Of a DNA stretch of 64,000 bases, positions 1-10,885 are shown in pieces. A program made the translations under genes and the position numbers. Position 1 is the stretch's first letter; every line of letters starts with the position of its first letter. Under the pieces are notes generated by a model. That model was not told where the DNA came from. It ran no database searches and was given only the letters and a program-made list of their open reading frames with translations. The stretch is from Diphasiastrum complanatum (lineage: Eukaryota; Streptophyta; Lycopodiopsida; Lycopodiales; Lycopodiaceae): positions 62,105,168-62,169,167 of the forward strand of contig CM055102.1 of the NCBI GenBank assembly GCA_029204225.1. Direction: 5' to 3'.

Positions 1-281
1 CTGATCGTTGTATTCTCAACAACTTAATTCAGATTCTCCATTTTTCTTATGTGTATTCCACTACGAATGCTTTCCATTCGGAATGTCTAATCTCGAAGGT
101 AGCATGGCTGTCTTAGACGCCTAACTGTTCGCTCCTTCATGGTTGTCTTTGACCCCTACAAGACATTCCTTTTGTCGATCTAAGTCAGTACTCGAAACTA
201 TAGTTTGGCAAAGCTCCTATTATAATTTCTATGTTGAAGGTCTGTTTTCTGTTCTGCACTTAAGCTATTAGAGCTCCAACA
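1..281 (+). repeat. probable 3' part of an LTR, cut by the window edge
   Basis: The stretch ends in CA two to four bases before a tRNA-Met primer-binding site at 285-297 (TGGTATCAGAGCC), and a copia gag start follows at 355. That is the order expected at the right end of a 5' LTR. I could not align it convincingly to the other LTRs in the window. The left edge lies outside. Confidence 0.45.
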
Positions 282-354
282 GAGTGGTATCAGAGCCATC
301 GTTCCAAATTGCTATTAGTATTCGGAACTGTTTTACTATACTTGGATCATTCAT

Positions 355-640
355 CATGGAAGGAACATTTTCAGAAATCTGCTTGATCAACAAGTTCAAC
401 GGTGATGACTTTCACATGTGGAAGTTCAAGATGAAGATGATACCCACAGAAAAAAAACTCTGGGGATACATCAACGGTTCGATAGCCAAGCCGGTTGAGC
501 CTGCCTGACCACCTGGGAAGCTAAGGATGGCAAAGCTCTTGCCATTGTATCTCTAAATCTTAAAGATTCACAAATAGCTCATGTAGCTAATTGTTCTAGC
601 TCCAAAGAGGCATGGGACATTCAATACTTTATGTTTGGCT
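355..640 (+). pseudogene. copia gag N-terminal fragment
   Basis: The reading frame from the ATG at 355 has the pattern of the copia gag start: NKFNGDDFHMWKFKM, then LWGYINGSI. It stops at about 506. The downstream part continues in another frame with a gag-like LNLKDSQIAHVANCSS and a KEAWD motif, so there is a frameshift near 505. Gag forms the virus-like particle in this family. The fragment breaks off around 640 and is followed by unrelated LTR-like sequence, so only about 90 gag codons remain. Neighbours are the primer site at 285 upstream and a second primer site at 787 downstream. It is a relic of an element truncated by deletion or recombination. Confidence 0.7.
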
Positions 641-799
641 ACGTAATCACTTAGTATCTAGCGAAAGTTAGTTGCTAAAGATTGAACGTGATTTCTATCA
701 CTACTACTTAGTTCAATTTTTGATTGGCGTAGTCATGCATTGGAAGTAGGAAGTTTCCTCATTCCATTATCTACCTATTTCTGACATGGTATCAGAGCA
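640..799 (+). repeat. possible LTR 3' tip plus second primer-binding site
   Basis: TGGTATCAGAGCA at 787-799 is a second tRNA-Met primer site, directly preceded by an LTR-like end (CTGACA at 781-786). The roughly 70 bases before it resemble the tip of the LTR at 1667-2493 only loosely. If this is the remains of the 5' LTR, the RT fragment at 834 and the LTR at 1667 belong to one heavily deleted element. Confidence 0.4.
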
Positions 800-833
800 T
801 TGATTCTTCTTCAGGGCCTAATACTATTTCGAT

Positions 834-1660
834 ATGACTGATCTGGGTGAAGCTAACTTCTGTCTGGGCATTCAAATCCACTGAGACAGAGCGAGACGAT
901 TGATTTTTATTACTTAACAAAGGTATCTTCACAATGTTCTTGACAGATATAATTTGATGAACCGTAAGTTAGCTCACTCATCGATGGATCCAAGCCCGTG
1001 TTTGTCAGGGACCAATGCCCTCAAACCAAGCAGGAAGAGGAGTAGATGAGGGAGTATCCTTATCGATCGATACTTGGATCTCTCATGTACGCAATGGTCT
1101 GTACAAGACCTGACATCTCTTTTGCAGTAAGCTCACTCAGCCAATTTATGGCTAATCCTGGCATTACCCATTGGAAGGCTCTCATAAGAGTCATGAGGTA
1201 TATTCGAGCTACCATGGACCAGTGCATCTGCCATGATGAAATCAACAACAACAATCTTCATCAGCTCAGTGGATATTCCGATTCAAGCTGGGGAGGAGAT
1301 GTAGACAATCGTAAGTCCACATCTGGATTTACATTCTTCTTAAACGGCGGTCCTATCTCATGGAACAGTCGTAAGCAAACCTCTATCGCTCTTTCATCTA
1401 CAGAAGCAGAATACTTTGCTGCTTCTCAATCTTGGTTGAGAAATTTACTGTCAAACATTAGTTTGAATCAGTACAGCCCAACAATTATATTCTGTAATAT
1501 ATCAGGGGCAAGGTTCTCAACAAGGATGTAAGCTTAATGCACTGTAGAACGCAGGACATGGTTGCAGATATATTTACAAAGGCATTAAGTGTTAATGCAC
1601 ACAAGAAGTTTTGTGCATTGCTTAGTCTGAAGATCAAGGCATTCACGGATCCAGATTAAG
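834..1660 (+). pseudogene. copia reverse transcriptase 3' end and RNase H
   Basis: The first part has the copia RT tail (LGEANFCLGIQI, then a Q-Y-VL-RYNL pattern) with stop codons. From 1046 the frame is open: YRSILGSLMYA, CTRPDISFAV, LSQFMANP, then the RNase H blocks GYSDSSWGGD, RKSTSGF, GGPISW and ALSSTEAEY. After a break near 1500-1550, the family's terminal DMVADIFTKAL motif is read at about 1555-1590. RT and RNase H copy the element RNA into DNA. Gag, protease, integrase and most of RT are missing, so the element cannot be autonomous. A purine tract (AAGGGGGGG, 1658-1666) leads into the LTR at 1667, fixing orientation. A related frame from the same family is found at 38426-38475 on the minus strand. 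Confidence 0.9.
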
Positions 1661-1666
1661 GGGGGG

Positions 1667-2493
1667 TGTTGGATTTATTTCCTCTACTCTCCTAAATCCT
1701 ATGTTAATCTGCCTCCATTCATGCTGCTACATTTTTACTCGTGTCGTTGCACAGTCTGCATAAATACAAGTAAATTTGAACAGGCGAAAAAGCTTACAAA
1801 TGCGACACTGCATCTTTACACACAATTTATGACAGGCGAAAAATGTGACACTGCATTTTTTCACGTAAAATTAGACAGGCAAAAAATGCGACACTTGCCT
1901 TTAAAAGGGCAAAGGTTGCCTTTAGGTAAGGACAAGGCCAAAGGCCAAAGAGTGTCGCAATTTTCACATTTCGCCAGCGTCAACCGCTTTTGTACCTTCT
2001 TCATTTGCACACCTGTAAAATTTATGTATATAGTGAATACCATCTCAGTATTAAACAGTGAACGAAGCATGATTCGTAACATGTGAGACAGACATTGTAG
2101 ATGCTTTCACGCTTTGATTCTTTCTTTAAGACAGATTGTCAGTAATAGGTTCATAACCTTTACAGATTGTGAGCCTTGTGAAGCACGCGCTTACGTCCGC
2201 TACTGTTTTGTGCTCACCTGCATTATTGACTTGTATATTTCATTATACTTAATCTGATTACATCACTGTTTGGTTCTGCGTTCAGATTCGTGTCAATACT
2301 GCAATGCTTTTCTACGTTCTGTCTGGCCATATGATTGATTTGTCTAGTTGTCTGCTCATCGCTTCCGCTACCACCGTGCATTAAAAGCTCTAAAATTATT
2401 ATGTTCTTGTGTTCGCCTACTAAGTCACCAGTAGTGCATGCACCGAGAGAATTGAAGGGACTGATCTATCCTCTCCCCCTCATTTCTCCGACA
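1667..2493 (+). repeat. LTR, family A (copy 1)
   Basis: Starts TGTTGGATTTATTTCC after a purine tract and ends CCGACA immediately before the primer-binding site at 2494. Copy 2 is at 32997-34106; both share the start, the end, the words CAAGGCCAAAGGCCAAAG and a terminal third. Copy 1 is 827 bp, copy 2 1110 bp; the difference lies mainly in imperfect repeats containing GGCGAAAAATG and GCGACAC. Its left neighbour is a copia 3' end and its right neighbour a gypsy-type gag. Confidence 0.8.
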
Positions 2494-3460
2494 TGGTATC
2501 AGAGCCGGTCATGTCTCCGACAAATGTTACCGATGATTCTGAGATGATTGTTGAAGCTTCCTATTGGTTACAGGAGTCAGCACAATGTTGGTGGAGGAAA
2601 GATGAAAAAGATGGCCTTGTATCGCATTCATGGGAGGCATTTCGATAGATGTTTATACAGAATTGGGTGCCTCTTGATGAGAAGAATTGAGCCATGCAAC
2701 AATGGACAGGCCTCAAACAAGGGAATTGGTCGGTACAAGAGTATGCTGATCGATATAGAGAGGCATTGCTGAGAATCCTTAAGTACCTATGTATTTACAT
2801 GTGTTCCATTGAAGGAGAGTTTGTGGCCTTTTGTGCGAAAGGAGCAAACACATATTGTCCGCCATTTAGATGGCAATGGCAATTTATTATGAAGATGGGA
2901 AGAAGTTCCATGAAACAGCTATAGGAACCTCTGGTCATCAAAGCTCAAGAGGGCCAAATGCATTGGGGTAAGCACAAATTCAAGAAGTTTAAAGGCGAAC
3001 GGAAAGGGCAAGGACAAGGGCAAGCTCTAGGTGGCCAAAAGGGTGACGGGGTTGGTGCTCCAAAAGGCAAAGGGTTGTATGCCCAAGGGGCTCGACGCTT
3101 TATGTTGTCGCCACATGACCAAGAGCGGGCAAAAATAGAGAATTTATGTTTTGGATGCTTGGGACAACATCAGTGGAAGGAATGTCCACGTAATCATATG
3201 AGAACCACCTATGAGCAACAACAACAGTCAATGGAAGTAGAGGAGATTCAACAAGAAGCTAATACTAATGGAAAGGTGGACACGGCTTCTCCAACGACAT
3301 TGTCAAGTGCGGTGCAACATGGCGCTCCGTTGATAGTTATACGTGGACAACTTTGTGGTAGAGATATTTAGTTCTATGTGACTGGGGTTGCTCGCATAAT
3401 GTCATTGATTTGGGGACAATTAGTCCTGGATGTAAAAGGGCATGAATTTGACGCTAGACT
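2494..3460 (+). pseudogene. Ty3/gypsy-type gag and start of protease
   Basis: The primer site TGGTATCAGAGCC (2494-2506) is followed by gag: SAQCWWRKDE, SWEAF, then QGNWSVQEYADRYREAL at about 2710-2765, the Retrotrans_gag pattern. A basic, glycine- and lysine-rich linker follows (2958-3090), then a zinc knuckle CFGCLGQHQWKEC near 3150-3190. The knuckle spacing is CX2CX3HX4C, one residue shorter than the usual CX2CX4HX4C. Near 3370, in a shifted frame, a protease-like LCDWGCSHNVID appears, with W where the usual active site has S or T. Stops near 2649, 2680 and 2922 and the frameshift show it is dead. Nothing of RT follows. Confidence 0.75.
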
Positions 3461-3884
3461 TCTTCACGCTTAGACTTAGACATCCTACAGGGAGCATTAG
3501 AAGGAGATAAGGAACTAGGTATAGGGTCAATATAGTGGTTGACATCTCACAAGGGTGGTAGTGTGGTAGGCTCATCAGAACGTGTTGAAACTTGTATAAA
3601 AGGTCAAAAATCACTTGAGTTAATGCCAAAAGTAGAGCACAATTTGTAAAACTGAAGCATCTTGAACTGCATGAACATTGATTACTGCACAATGAGCCTT
3701 TGGCAAGCTACTCATGAACCAATTACTAGATGCAATCTGTTTATCCTGACAAGAATTGATGCTTGTCAGTGTGTAGGAAACATCATCATGAGTGAATGAA
3801 AGTGATTTATGCTGAAGATTCAGAGTGACAACGCCAAGGGAAGATAATTAATCTTCACCAAGGATCAGATCATAGTTTCCAGCT
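3461..3884. other. no recognised feature
   Basis: AT-rich sequence after the gypsy fragment. Frames here are short or carry no domain I recognise. Confidence 0.4.
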
Positions 3885-4840
3885 GACATGAATTGGTCGA
3901 TTTGAATTAGACGGATTTGTTTGGTCCAAACCGATTCGAATTGGGCCTGGCTGGTTTGAATCGAAAACCAGTTCAAACTGGAGAAGAAGACCTTGATCCA
4001 AAAAGAAGGCCGTTAGGTAGGGGGCTACTACAAATGCTACAATTCGGGCTATCAACTCTATGGATGATGATCACTTTTGCAATCATTTCATTGGAGATGG
4101 GAGTGCAATGTGCATACAGTTGGGGGCATTAATATTGGGCCCTTATCGGCGCGCATTTGGACCCCATTTTTATCTACGGGGGGGTGCAGGGGGAGCAACG
4201 CCCCCCCTGCTAATGTCACTGGGGGGTCCCAGGGGGGGCCGGCGACAGCCACCTCAGCCCCCTTGGCGGGGGGATTGGGGGGCAGTGCCCCCTGAAGCAA
4301 AAAGCGAGATACAATTGCTCTACAGTTCTCTATCTCTATCCCAATGGAACCATCTGTGCTCGTAACGGTTTTGAATTTTTATCCTTGACAGAACCCAACA
4401 TGGATTTATGCACCTGAACTGGACCATCCTGTACCTGAAAAATCCGGCAAACTACACAGTAATAATGCTCTTAATTAGAGCTTTCATCTAATACCCATAT
4501 TGCCCAAAAAAAAAAAATTTAAAAAAATGATTCTAGAAAAATTTAGAATCGCGATTCTGAACCACAGTGCAACTATGGTTCGAACCATTTAAAAAAAAAA
4601 AACGGGTTCAAGCCGTTTTTTCTTCAAACTTCAAAGACAAATTTAAGTTTTTTTTTTCCCGGTTCAAACCCCCAAAAACGGTTCGAACTGGGCCGATTCG
4701 AACCACGGTTCTTTGAACGAACCGCGGATTGACACAACACTGAATAAAAGGACCTTGAAATGATTCAACATTTTTGAGCCAGCCTAGGCTGATTTTTTGC
4801 CGATTCAATCAAGTGAATCGACTAATTTGAACTAGCCCAT
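3885..4840. repeat. foldback-like repeat with GATTCGAA/GGTTCGAA arms and a G-rich core
   Basis: The left arm (3885-3985) and right arm (4560-4840) are full of short GATTCGAA, GGTTCGAA and AACCAGTT words that pair with each other as imperfect inverted repeats. The outermost parts also show inverted similarity, with CGATT and GAATT words at both edges. The core at 4130-4310 is very G/C-rich with runs of six to seven G or C. One hairpin there pairs GCAGGGGG with CCCCCCTGC. Poly-A/T runs interrupt the right arm. It resembles a non-autonomous foldback or MITE, but I see no target duplication. Confidence 0.4.
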
Positions 4841-5230
4841 ACAACATTGCTATGGTTGTTAGTCTAGGTGGCCTTAACCACAACTCAACTCCATTGAACA
4901 TTTTCAATGGACATTTATTTCATCACAAGCACATCTGATAATTGAATTATAATGCTTATTTTACCCGTAATGGCTAGACCTTGGGTAATGTGCATCACAC
5001 AAATGTAATGGGGCCATTAAAAAAAAAAACCTTGTAACTAAATCTAGTGCAAGTGGGCCTGAGTGGCCAAGTAAGTGGATCTAGTGCAAGGGCCAATTGT
5101 GTCACATAGTGTGGCAAGGTCAAAGATAAAAGCAACTGGGTATTCATCAAGTGGCATATCATAGTTGGCTAGGAAACCCTAGTTCTTGAGTACTTTCCAA
5201 ATTTTCTTTTGTTTCTTCAAGATATAAGCA
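4841..5230. other. no recognised gene
   Basis: Contains a short direct repeat, ATCTAGTGCAAG at about 5041 and 5088, and leads into the copia gag fragment. No primer site or LTR end is visible. Confidence 0.35.
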
Positions 5231-6050
5231 TGGCCAGTCTCAATGAAAGTCTCTCAAGTAAATTAAGTATACTTGATGGTACAAACTACAAGGCTTGGAA
5301 GTTCAAGATGCAGAACATTTTCAAGGATAAAGAATGTTAGGACATTGTTATTGGACAAGAGTGAGGAGGGTAGAAAGCACATAGAGTCATTAACTTTTTT
5401 GTCAAAGATAATCATTCTTCACATTTGTAATGCTCAAGGATTAGAGAGGCTTGGGAGGTTTTCAGGTCTATGTATGAGATTGTGAATTCAGCTAGGGTTG
5501 TATTCTCATAAAACAGATTATGTAATTCTAGAACGGATATTAGTTAGTAATTTCATCAATGAGCACATTACTAAGGTTAAGGACCTTATTGATCGTCTTG
5601 TAGCTCTTGGTGAGACACTATGGAGAGACTTTTTAGAGTTACGTGCTCCTCTTCTTCAAGAGAAAATGAGAAGCAAGAATCTGTCTAAGGGAAGATATTT
5701 CAGAGCATGCTTTAGCTTCTAAGAGGAAGCTGTTTGCCAAATCAAAGGATTCACAACAGAACTTGGAGCTGCAAACGTCCAAGTTACAGGTGCCATATGG
5801 GTCAAGTAACAATTCTTCATGTAGTACAAATCAGGAGGGCATTTGCAACTATTGTTGTAGGTATGGACACTTTGCTTTTGAGTGTCGTAAGAAGCAGAGT
5901 GATTTGCACAAAGGAAAGAAGGAACAGGGTCACTATGTTGAGGAAGTTGTAGGAGAGAATGAGGAGGATTTCATAATCAGGAAGGAATGTGAAACATGGC
6001 AGTGCTGTCCAATTCAAATGTTGCTTGTTGGAATATCAACTCAAAGTTGA
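5231..6050 (+). pseudogene. degenerate copia gag
   Basis: The ATG at 5231 opens a typical copia gag start: SILDGTNYKAWKFKM, then a KDKE motif, after which stops begin (5338). Later pieces in other frames retain the middle of gag (REAWEVF and a DRLVALGET-like run near 5590-5620). A complete zinc knuckle CNYCCRYGHFAFEC (CX2CX4HX4C) sits at about 5850-5890. There is no recognisable LTR, primer site, protease or pol around it. At least three frameshifts and many stops mark it as an old fragment. No poly-A tail or target duplication was seen that would suggest a retrocopy. Confidence 0.75.
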
Positions 6051-7015
6051 AATAGAGGAAGCTGAGTAATCAGCAGCACAATTAAGCAAAGCAGATTCGG
6101 AATAGGTAAGTCCCTAAATAGTGATAATTGAACATTACAATATTAGACCATAAGCATGCATGAAATGGACATGTAGTATTAGTGGTCATGCAGCTCTCAT
6201 GTGATACCTTCATAAAACTTGAGGCCAGAGTTTTTACCAATCCATTCCATCTGTAGTTTGCACTCCACCTACCAGCCATTTTCTTTAAGGTAAGTTTTGT
6301 TTAAGTGATGTGTACTTTTTACCTCAAAATTCTATGAGGACCATGGGACTTCATTTGTTTGGCTTTGCTCTTTGTTTCTAGCCTTCAAGAGAGCTGATTC
6401 TACTTTTCAGGAGAAAATATAGAAACCCGTCACATTGGTCTTTGTATGTCTTAGGAAAACTGATGTGGACGTATGTCTCTGCATGTAACTGGTACCTACT
6501 TTTGGGTGTTGATGTGAGTAGGCATAATATCGTAGTGTGTTGTTCGTGCTATGCATGATGCAGTTGATGGTTCTCAACTTTTTGGGTGGACTTCATATAT
6601 TACACATTTTCTTTATGTTTGGGTCACTATATGGGAACTAACATCATTATGTTCAGACCTTGGCTAAAGATTTTAACTGTGCTTAATCACCTTTAACTTA
6701 ATGACAAACATTAAAGAGAAGTAGGTTCTGACAGGGAGATAGTTGCAAGACATAGTAACAAAGAACCGCGATTCAGCTGATTGCATTGATTCACTCTTTG
6801 ACTTATTTTTAGGATACCCTTTTCTTTAAAAAAATGTGATTGTCTATTTTTTTGTAAAATGAAAGTAATACCTTTTCATTTTTTGAGTGTGTGTGATAGA
6901 ATGATTTAAACTTGGGAAAAGCAATTTTATATGATTTGAATTGTGATTCGAATTGACTTAATTTGACTGGTAGTTATGTTGCAAGAAGTGGTTTCACTGA
7001 AATTCTGGCATGGAA
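6051..7015. other. no recognised feature; left flank of copia B
   Basis: AT-rich sequence without a convincing coding frame. It is continuous with 12446 onward once the copia B insertion is subtracted, so 6051-7020 and 12446-14139 were neighbours before that insertion. They may belong to the intron upstream of the oxidoreductase exon, but no exon is recognisable. Confidence 0.4.
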
Positions 7016-7020
7016 AATCT

Positions 7021-7549
7021 TGTTGGAATGTAAATGGAATTGCTTACATTACCATAGGTTACTTTGACCCAAAAGGTCGAGAGTTGTGTTACCATGGTCA
7101 TTTATTATATTAGGCCTACTAAACTTAGAGTTAGCTAAGTTAGTATGAAATTAACTTGGTAGGGACTCATGGGTCCACTAGGCCTAATTGTGACATTAAG
7201 TACCCCAACTTGACATATTGGAGGTACCTTATTCTTTGTATGTAACTTATAGAAAGTTGGATAGTCAATAGTCCAATAGTTGGACAGCCAATAGTCAAGT
7301 AATTGGAAAGCCAATAGTCAAGTAGTTGGATAGCCAATAGTCATGAAGTTAGATAGATAGTCATCTTGGACTATATGTATGTGTGCATCCCATTTGTATG
7401 ATACACTTTTGTAAGCAATACTGACTGTTCTCCTTGGCTATCCACGAGTTTCTACAAGAGGGTTTCTAGCCATCTCTCTCTTTCTTTTGAGAATGCTTTG
7501 TGTGATTGAATAGTTAAGATTCTGGATCCTTAGGCTTCTATTTCCTACA
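7021..7549 (+). repeat. 5' LTR of copia B
   Basis: 529 bp, TGTTGG...CCTACA. About 7255-7355 holds three to four imperfect 26-bp tandem units containing TTGGATAGCCAATAGTCAAG. The primer site TGGTATCAGAGCC follows directly at 7550-7562. The LTR should hold the element's promoter and polyadenylation signals; I cannot place them exactly. Confidence 0.95.
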
Positions 7550-7562
7550 TGGTATCAGAGCC

Positions 7563-8108
7563 TTTAGGTGATCAGATTGCTTGCAGGAGGGCGCCCAATA
7601 GAAAGCTATCTTCTTCCCCTTTTGGTTGCAGAAAATCATCAAGCTGCTGATCTTTGCAGGAGAAGAATCTGTTCATCTTCTTATAGCTTTTTTGCAGGAA
7701 ATTGCAGGGCACCTTCACCTCTTTGAGAGCTAGCAGTAGGGCGCTTATGCTCAAACCAATTGCATGTGATCTTGACTCAATTACATGCTGAAAATTTCAG
7801 ATTTACTTCTTAAATGAAGATACATGTGTTTTGGACACATTTCTTACTGAAATTTCCCTGTTGGTGAGCTTGGAGTAGGGCGCTACCATTAGCTCTATAT
7901 GCACATAGTGTGCACTCTTTTCAGCCACAAATTTTTGGTTTTGGTTTTGGCTTCATTCGAAGTCTACCTATTTGTGAGCATTCTGTTTTTTGTGCAGAAA
8001 TCAGCCACCTATTTCATTACTTGTTGAGCAAATTGCATGTGGAGTATTGCAATCTATTGTGCTCATAATTTCAGCTTTGAGGTTGCTGCCCTTTGAGTAG
8101 ATTTTGTC
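7563..8108 (+). other. untranslated leader of copia B
   Basis: About 540 bases between primer site and gag. The words AGGGCGC or TAGGGCGCT recur at about 7587, 7738 and 7876, each in a pyrimidine-rich context. No coding frame is convincing. The leader may hold packaging or dimerisation signals, as in other LTR elements, but that is inference. Confidence 0.5.
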
Positions 8109-9563
8109 TTGGAAAGTCTATTTCCTATCTACTACAAGCTGATTTTTCTGTTATGGCTAAAGAATCGGAATCTATTGGTTCTTTATTTAATGAAGATAGG
8201 CTGGATGACAAACTATTCCTTGTGGTGCTACATGATAAAGAACCTTCTAATTGCTAAAGGTTTGTGGGAAGTAGTTAATGGTGATGAAGAGAGGCCGCCT
8301 ACCTTGGCACCTATTTCACCATCTAGAACAACTACTTCTTCATCTACGGAGGTGTCTTCCGATGAGCAAAAGAAGTGGGATCGACAAGATGCACAAGAAC
8401 ATTCCGTCATTGCATTATCAGTGAAGAGATCTATCCTTCCTCATATTAGATCATGCAAGACTTCCAAAAGTACTTGGGAGACTCTTGCCAAGATGTTTCA
8501 AGTAAAGAATGCGGCAAAAGTGGTATATCTTCGAAATCAACTTTCTATCTTGAAGATGCAAGAAGGTGATTTGCTTACAAACCACTTGACGAAGATCAAG
8601 GATCTTCGAGAGGAGCTTTTTAGTATTGATGAGGTGATTGAGAACTCACAATTTGTATCTATTACTCTCAACTCTCTTCCTAATTCTTACCTTCCATTTG
8701 TGTCATCATTGAGCAGTTCTCTTAGAGGACAGCAAATCTCCTTCGACGAACTTGTTGGCTTACTTCTTCAAGAAGAGCAAACAAGGATCAACTTTGGTGA
8801 ACAAGAAGATCAAGCTTTCTTTGCAAAAGGCAAAGGCAAAGGCAAGTGGAAAGGGAAGCCTTCTTTCAACACTTCCAAAGATGATCAAAAATTTAAGGAA
8901 GCTCAAGATCAAGGCTCCAAGAAGAAGGGTAAGTGCCACTATTGCAAGAAGATTGGGCATCACATCAAAGAATGTAAGAAGAGGATTGCAAAGGAAAAAG
9001 AGAAAGGTAACGATACAAGTACCGCAATTATTACTTTGGAACAACAATTTGGAAAGCAGGATAATCTTTTCAATAATGATTATGCTTTTGTCACTAATAA
9101 TCTCATCTCTCCTAAAGACGAGATTTCTGCCACTTCAAATCCTGCTGGTTTTTCAGCAGAAAACAGCTCATCTTCAGCTTTACAAGTTGCTGTTTTTTCA
9201 TCTATTGATTGGGTGATTGATAGCGGTGCCACACGCCATATGACTTATCACAAAGAAGTCTTCACAAAGCTTGTGAAAGTGCATGATGGAAGCAAAGTTC
9301 AAGGTGTTGATAACACCTCCTATCCTATCAAAGGTATTGGAGTGATTCCCATTATCTTACCCAATGGTGAGGAGAAGTACATTCGTAATGTACTTTATGT
9401 TCCAAAAATAAAAAAGAATCTCATTTCGGTCTCTACAATTATGAACCAAGGATTGGTTGTGGAATTCAAAGAAGACAAATGTCTTATCAAAGACCCAAAG
9501 AGATCTCTTATGATCATTGCTTCGGGAACATTACGTGATGGATTGTTCCTTATGGATTTTTGA
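8109..9563 (+). pseudogene. copia B gag and protease
   Basis: A 484-codon open frame. Gag blocks: NYSLWCYMIKNLLIAKGLW near residues 35-55, the UBN2-type middle (residues 95-240), a lysine-rich stretch, then the zinc knuckle CHYCKKIGHHIKEC (about residues 276-290). The protease active site is WVIDSGATRHMTYH at about residues 368-381, followed by VLYVPKIKKNLISVS. The likely true start is the ATG at 8153 in another frame, whose gag-like beginning loses frame near 8200. The ATG at 8109 therefore probably reads out-of-frame leader first. The frame ends at 9563, just before the pre-integrase domain, which continues in a different frame. Gag and protease are otherwise well kept. Confidence 0.85.
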
Positions 9564-10314
9564 GCGAAGAGCTTCATCATCTTTTTGTCTTGTTGCATCA
9601 AGTTCACATTCTTTGGAGTTGGTTGAATTATGGCATGCTAGCTTGAAGATGTTGAAGAGATTCAATATGGTTGAAGACATTCTTAATATTGAGCATCCCG
9701 AAGGACATGTATGCGAAGGAAGCTTTTCCAATTGATGGAACTATTCGAGTTGATGGCAAATTTGATTTGGTTCATAGTGATGTATGTGGTCCAATGAGGA
9801 CCGAATCCATTGGAAGATGTAAGTACTTTGTTACTTTTATTGATGACCTTTCAAGATTTACATGGATTTATCCTATGAAGGCAAAATTTGAAGTTTTCAA
9901 CGCTTTAAGGATTTTCTAGCAATGATAGAAAACTAGTTTAGGCACTCTTTGAAAATCTTATGTACTGACCGAGGAGGGGAATATATAAAGAATACGTTCG
10001 GTACTTCTCTTCAATGCAAAGGTATCTATCATCAAATGACAACCCTTTACGCACCTCAACAAAATGGTGTTGTCGAAAGAAAGAATCGCACTATTATGGA
10101 GATGGCTCGATGCATGCTCAAGGCAAAGGGCCTACCTCACAAGTTTTGGGCTGAAGCGGTTATAATGGCGGCTTACATTAGTAATCGGTGTCCTACTAAA
10201 GCCTTGAAGGTATTAACTCCTTATGAAGTTTGGTATGGTAAGAAGCCTATTGTTTCTCACTTACGCATCTTTGGTTGCACGGCTTATGCTTTGTTGCGCC
10301 CACCCATGTCATGA
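9564..10314 (+). pseudogene. copia B integrase
   Basis: The pre-integrase motif ELWHASLKMLKRF lies at about 9620-9660. The core follows in two further frames: HSDVCGPM with the first catalytic Asp (about 9774), FVTFIDDLSRFTW, then LCTDRGGEY with the second Asp (about 9960), and PQQNGVVERKNRT with the catalytic Glu (about 10055-10090). The C-terminal FWAEAV, YEVWYGKKP and LRIFGCTAYAL motifs end at 10312. Integrase joins the cDNA to host DNA. The CX2C half of the zinc-binding region is disturbed by the frameshift near 9715, and a second break is at 9917. It is inactive as it stands. Confidence 0.88.
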
Positions 10315-10389
10315 AAGGGGACTTCCCCCATGATGCATATGTTGAAATATTTCCAGATTTGGTTTTGCCATCTAATCATGAAGAGAAGG

Positions 10390-10885
10390 GAGTGCCATCT
10401 ACTTCTAGTGGACAGCCCACTACTCCTTCAATTTTGCAGCCCATAGTTCATCAAGAAGAACCTATTTATGGTGAAGAGCAGCCTATTGAAGACATTGGAC
10501 AGCAAGGTCCAAGTTCGGAAAACATTGGACAGCAAGGTCCAAGTTCGGAACACTTTGGACAACAAAGTGTTGACAAAGGTAAGGCGGATGGACAGCCCAA
10601 ACCAGTCCCTAAATGATTGTTGCAGACTTTGCAGGACAGCAAAGTGGATCATTTCTATGAAGGGAAGACTCGTGCCTCTACTAAATCAATAGAATTTGCT
10701 GATTTTTCTGATTTTGCTCTTATTTCTATTGAGGATGGTGCAGTAGAACCTGTTTTTTATGAGCAGGCCAGAGGAGTAAAATGTTGGGAAGATGCGATGC
10801 AAGAGGAGTATAACTCACTCATGAAGAACCACACTTGGGTTCTTGTTGATCTTCCACATCTTCATCTCTCAACAACGATACATTG
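10390..10885 (+). pseudogene. copia B linker and first RT residues
   Basis: A Gln/Pro/Ser-rich linker precedes RT. A 30-bp unit ending CAAGGTCCAAGTTCGGAA is tandemly doubled at about 10490-10550, with part of a third copy. After a stop at 10614 the next frame gives ETLQ-like and WEDAMQEEYNSLMKNHTW, the usual copia lead-in to RT. After VLVDLP the RT is cut off, and the sequence jumps to a few RT tail residues (SQQRYIDQILKQ at about 10867-10900). Roughly 500 or more bases of RT, including the YVDD active site, are missing. Confidence 0.75.

Noticed and set aside
1721-2086. Open frames inside the family A LTR (also 33271-33615)
   Set aside because: They lie wholly within an LTR and change between the two copies.
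4060-4365. Gly/Pro-rich frames in both strands of the G-rich core
   Set aside because: Several overlapping frames open on both strands because of base composition; no domain and the region is a repeat core.
8752-9216. 154-codon frame overlapping copia B gag, and the minus-strand shadows there
   Set aside because: Shadow of the gag-protease frame, which carries all the motifs.
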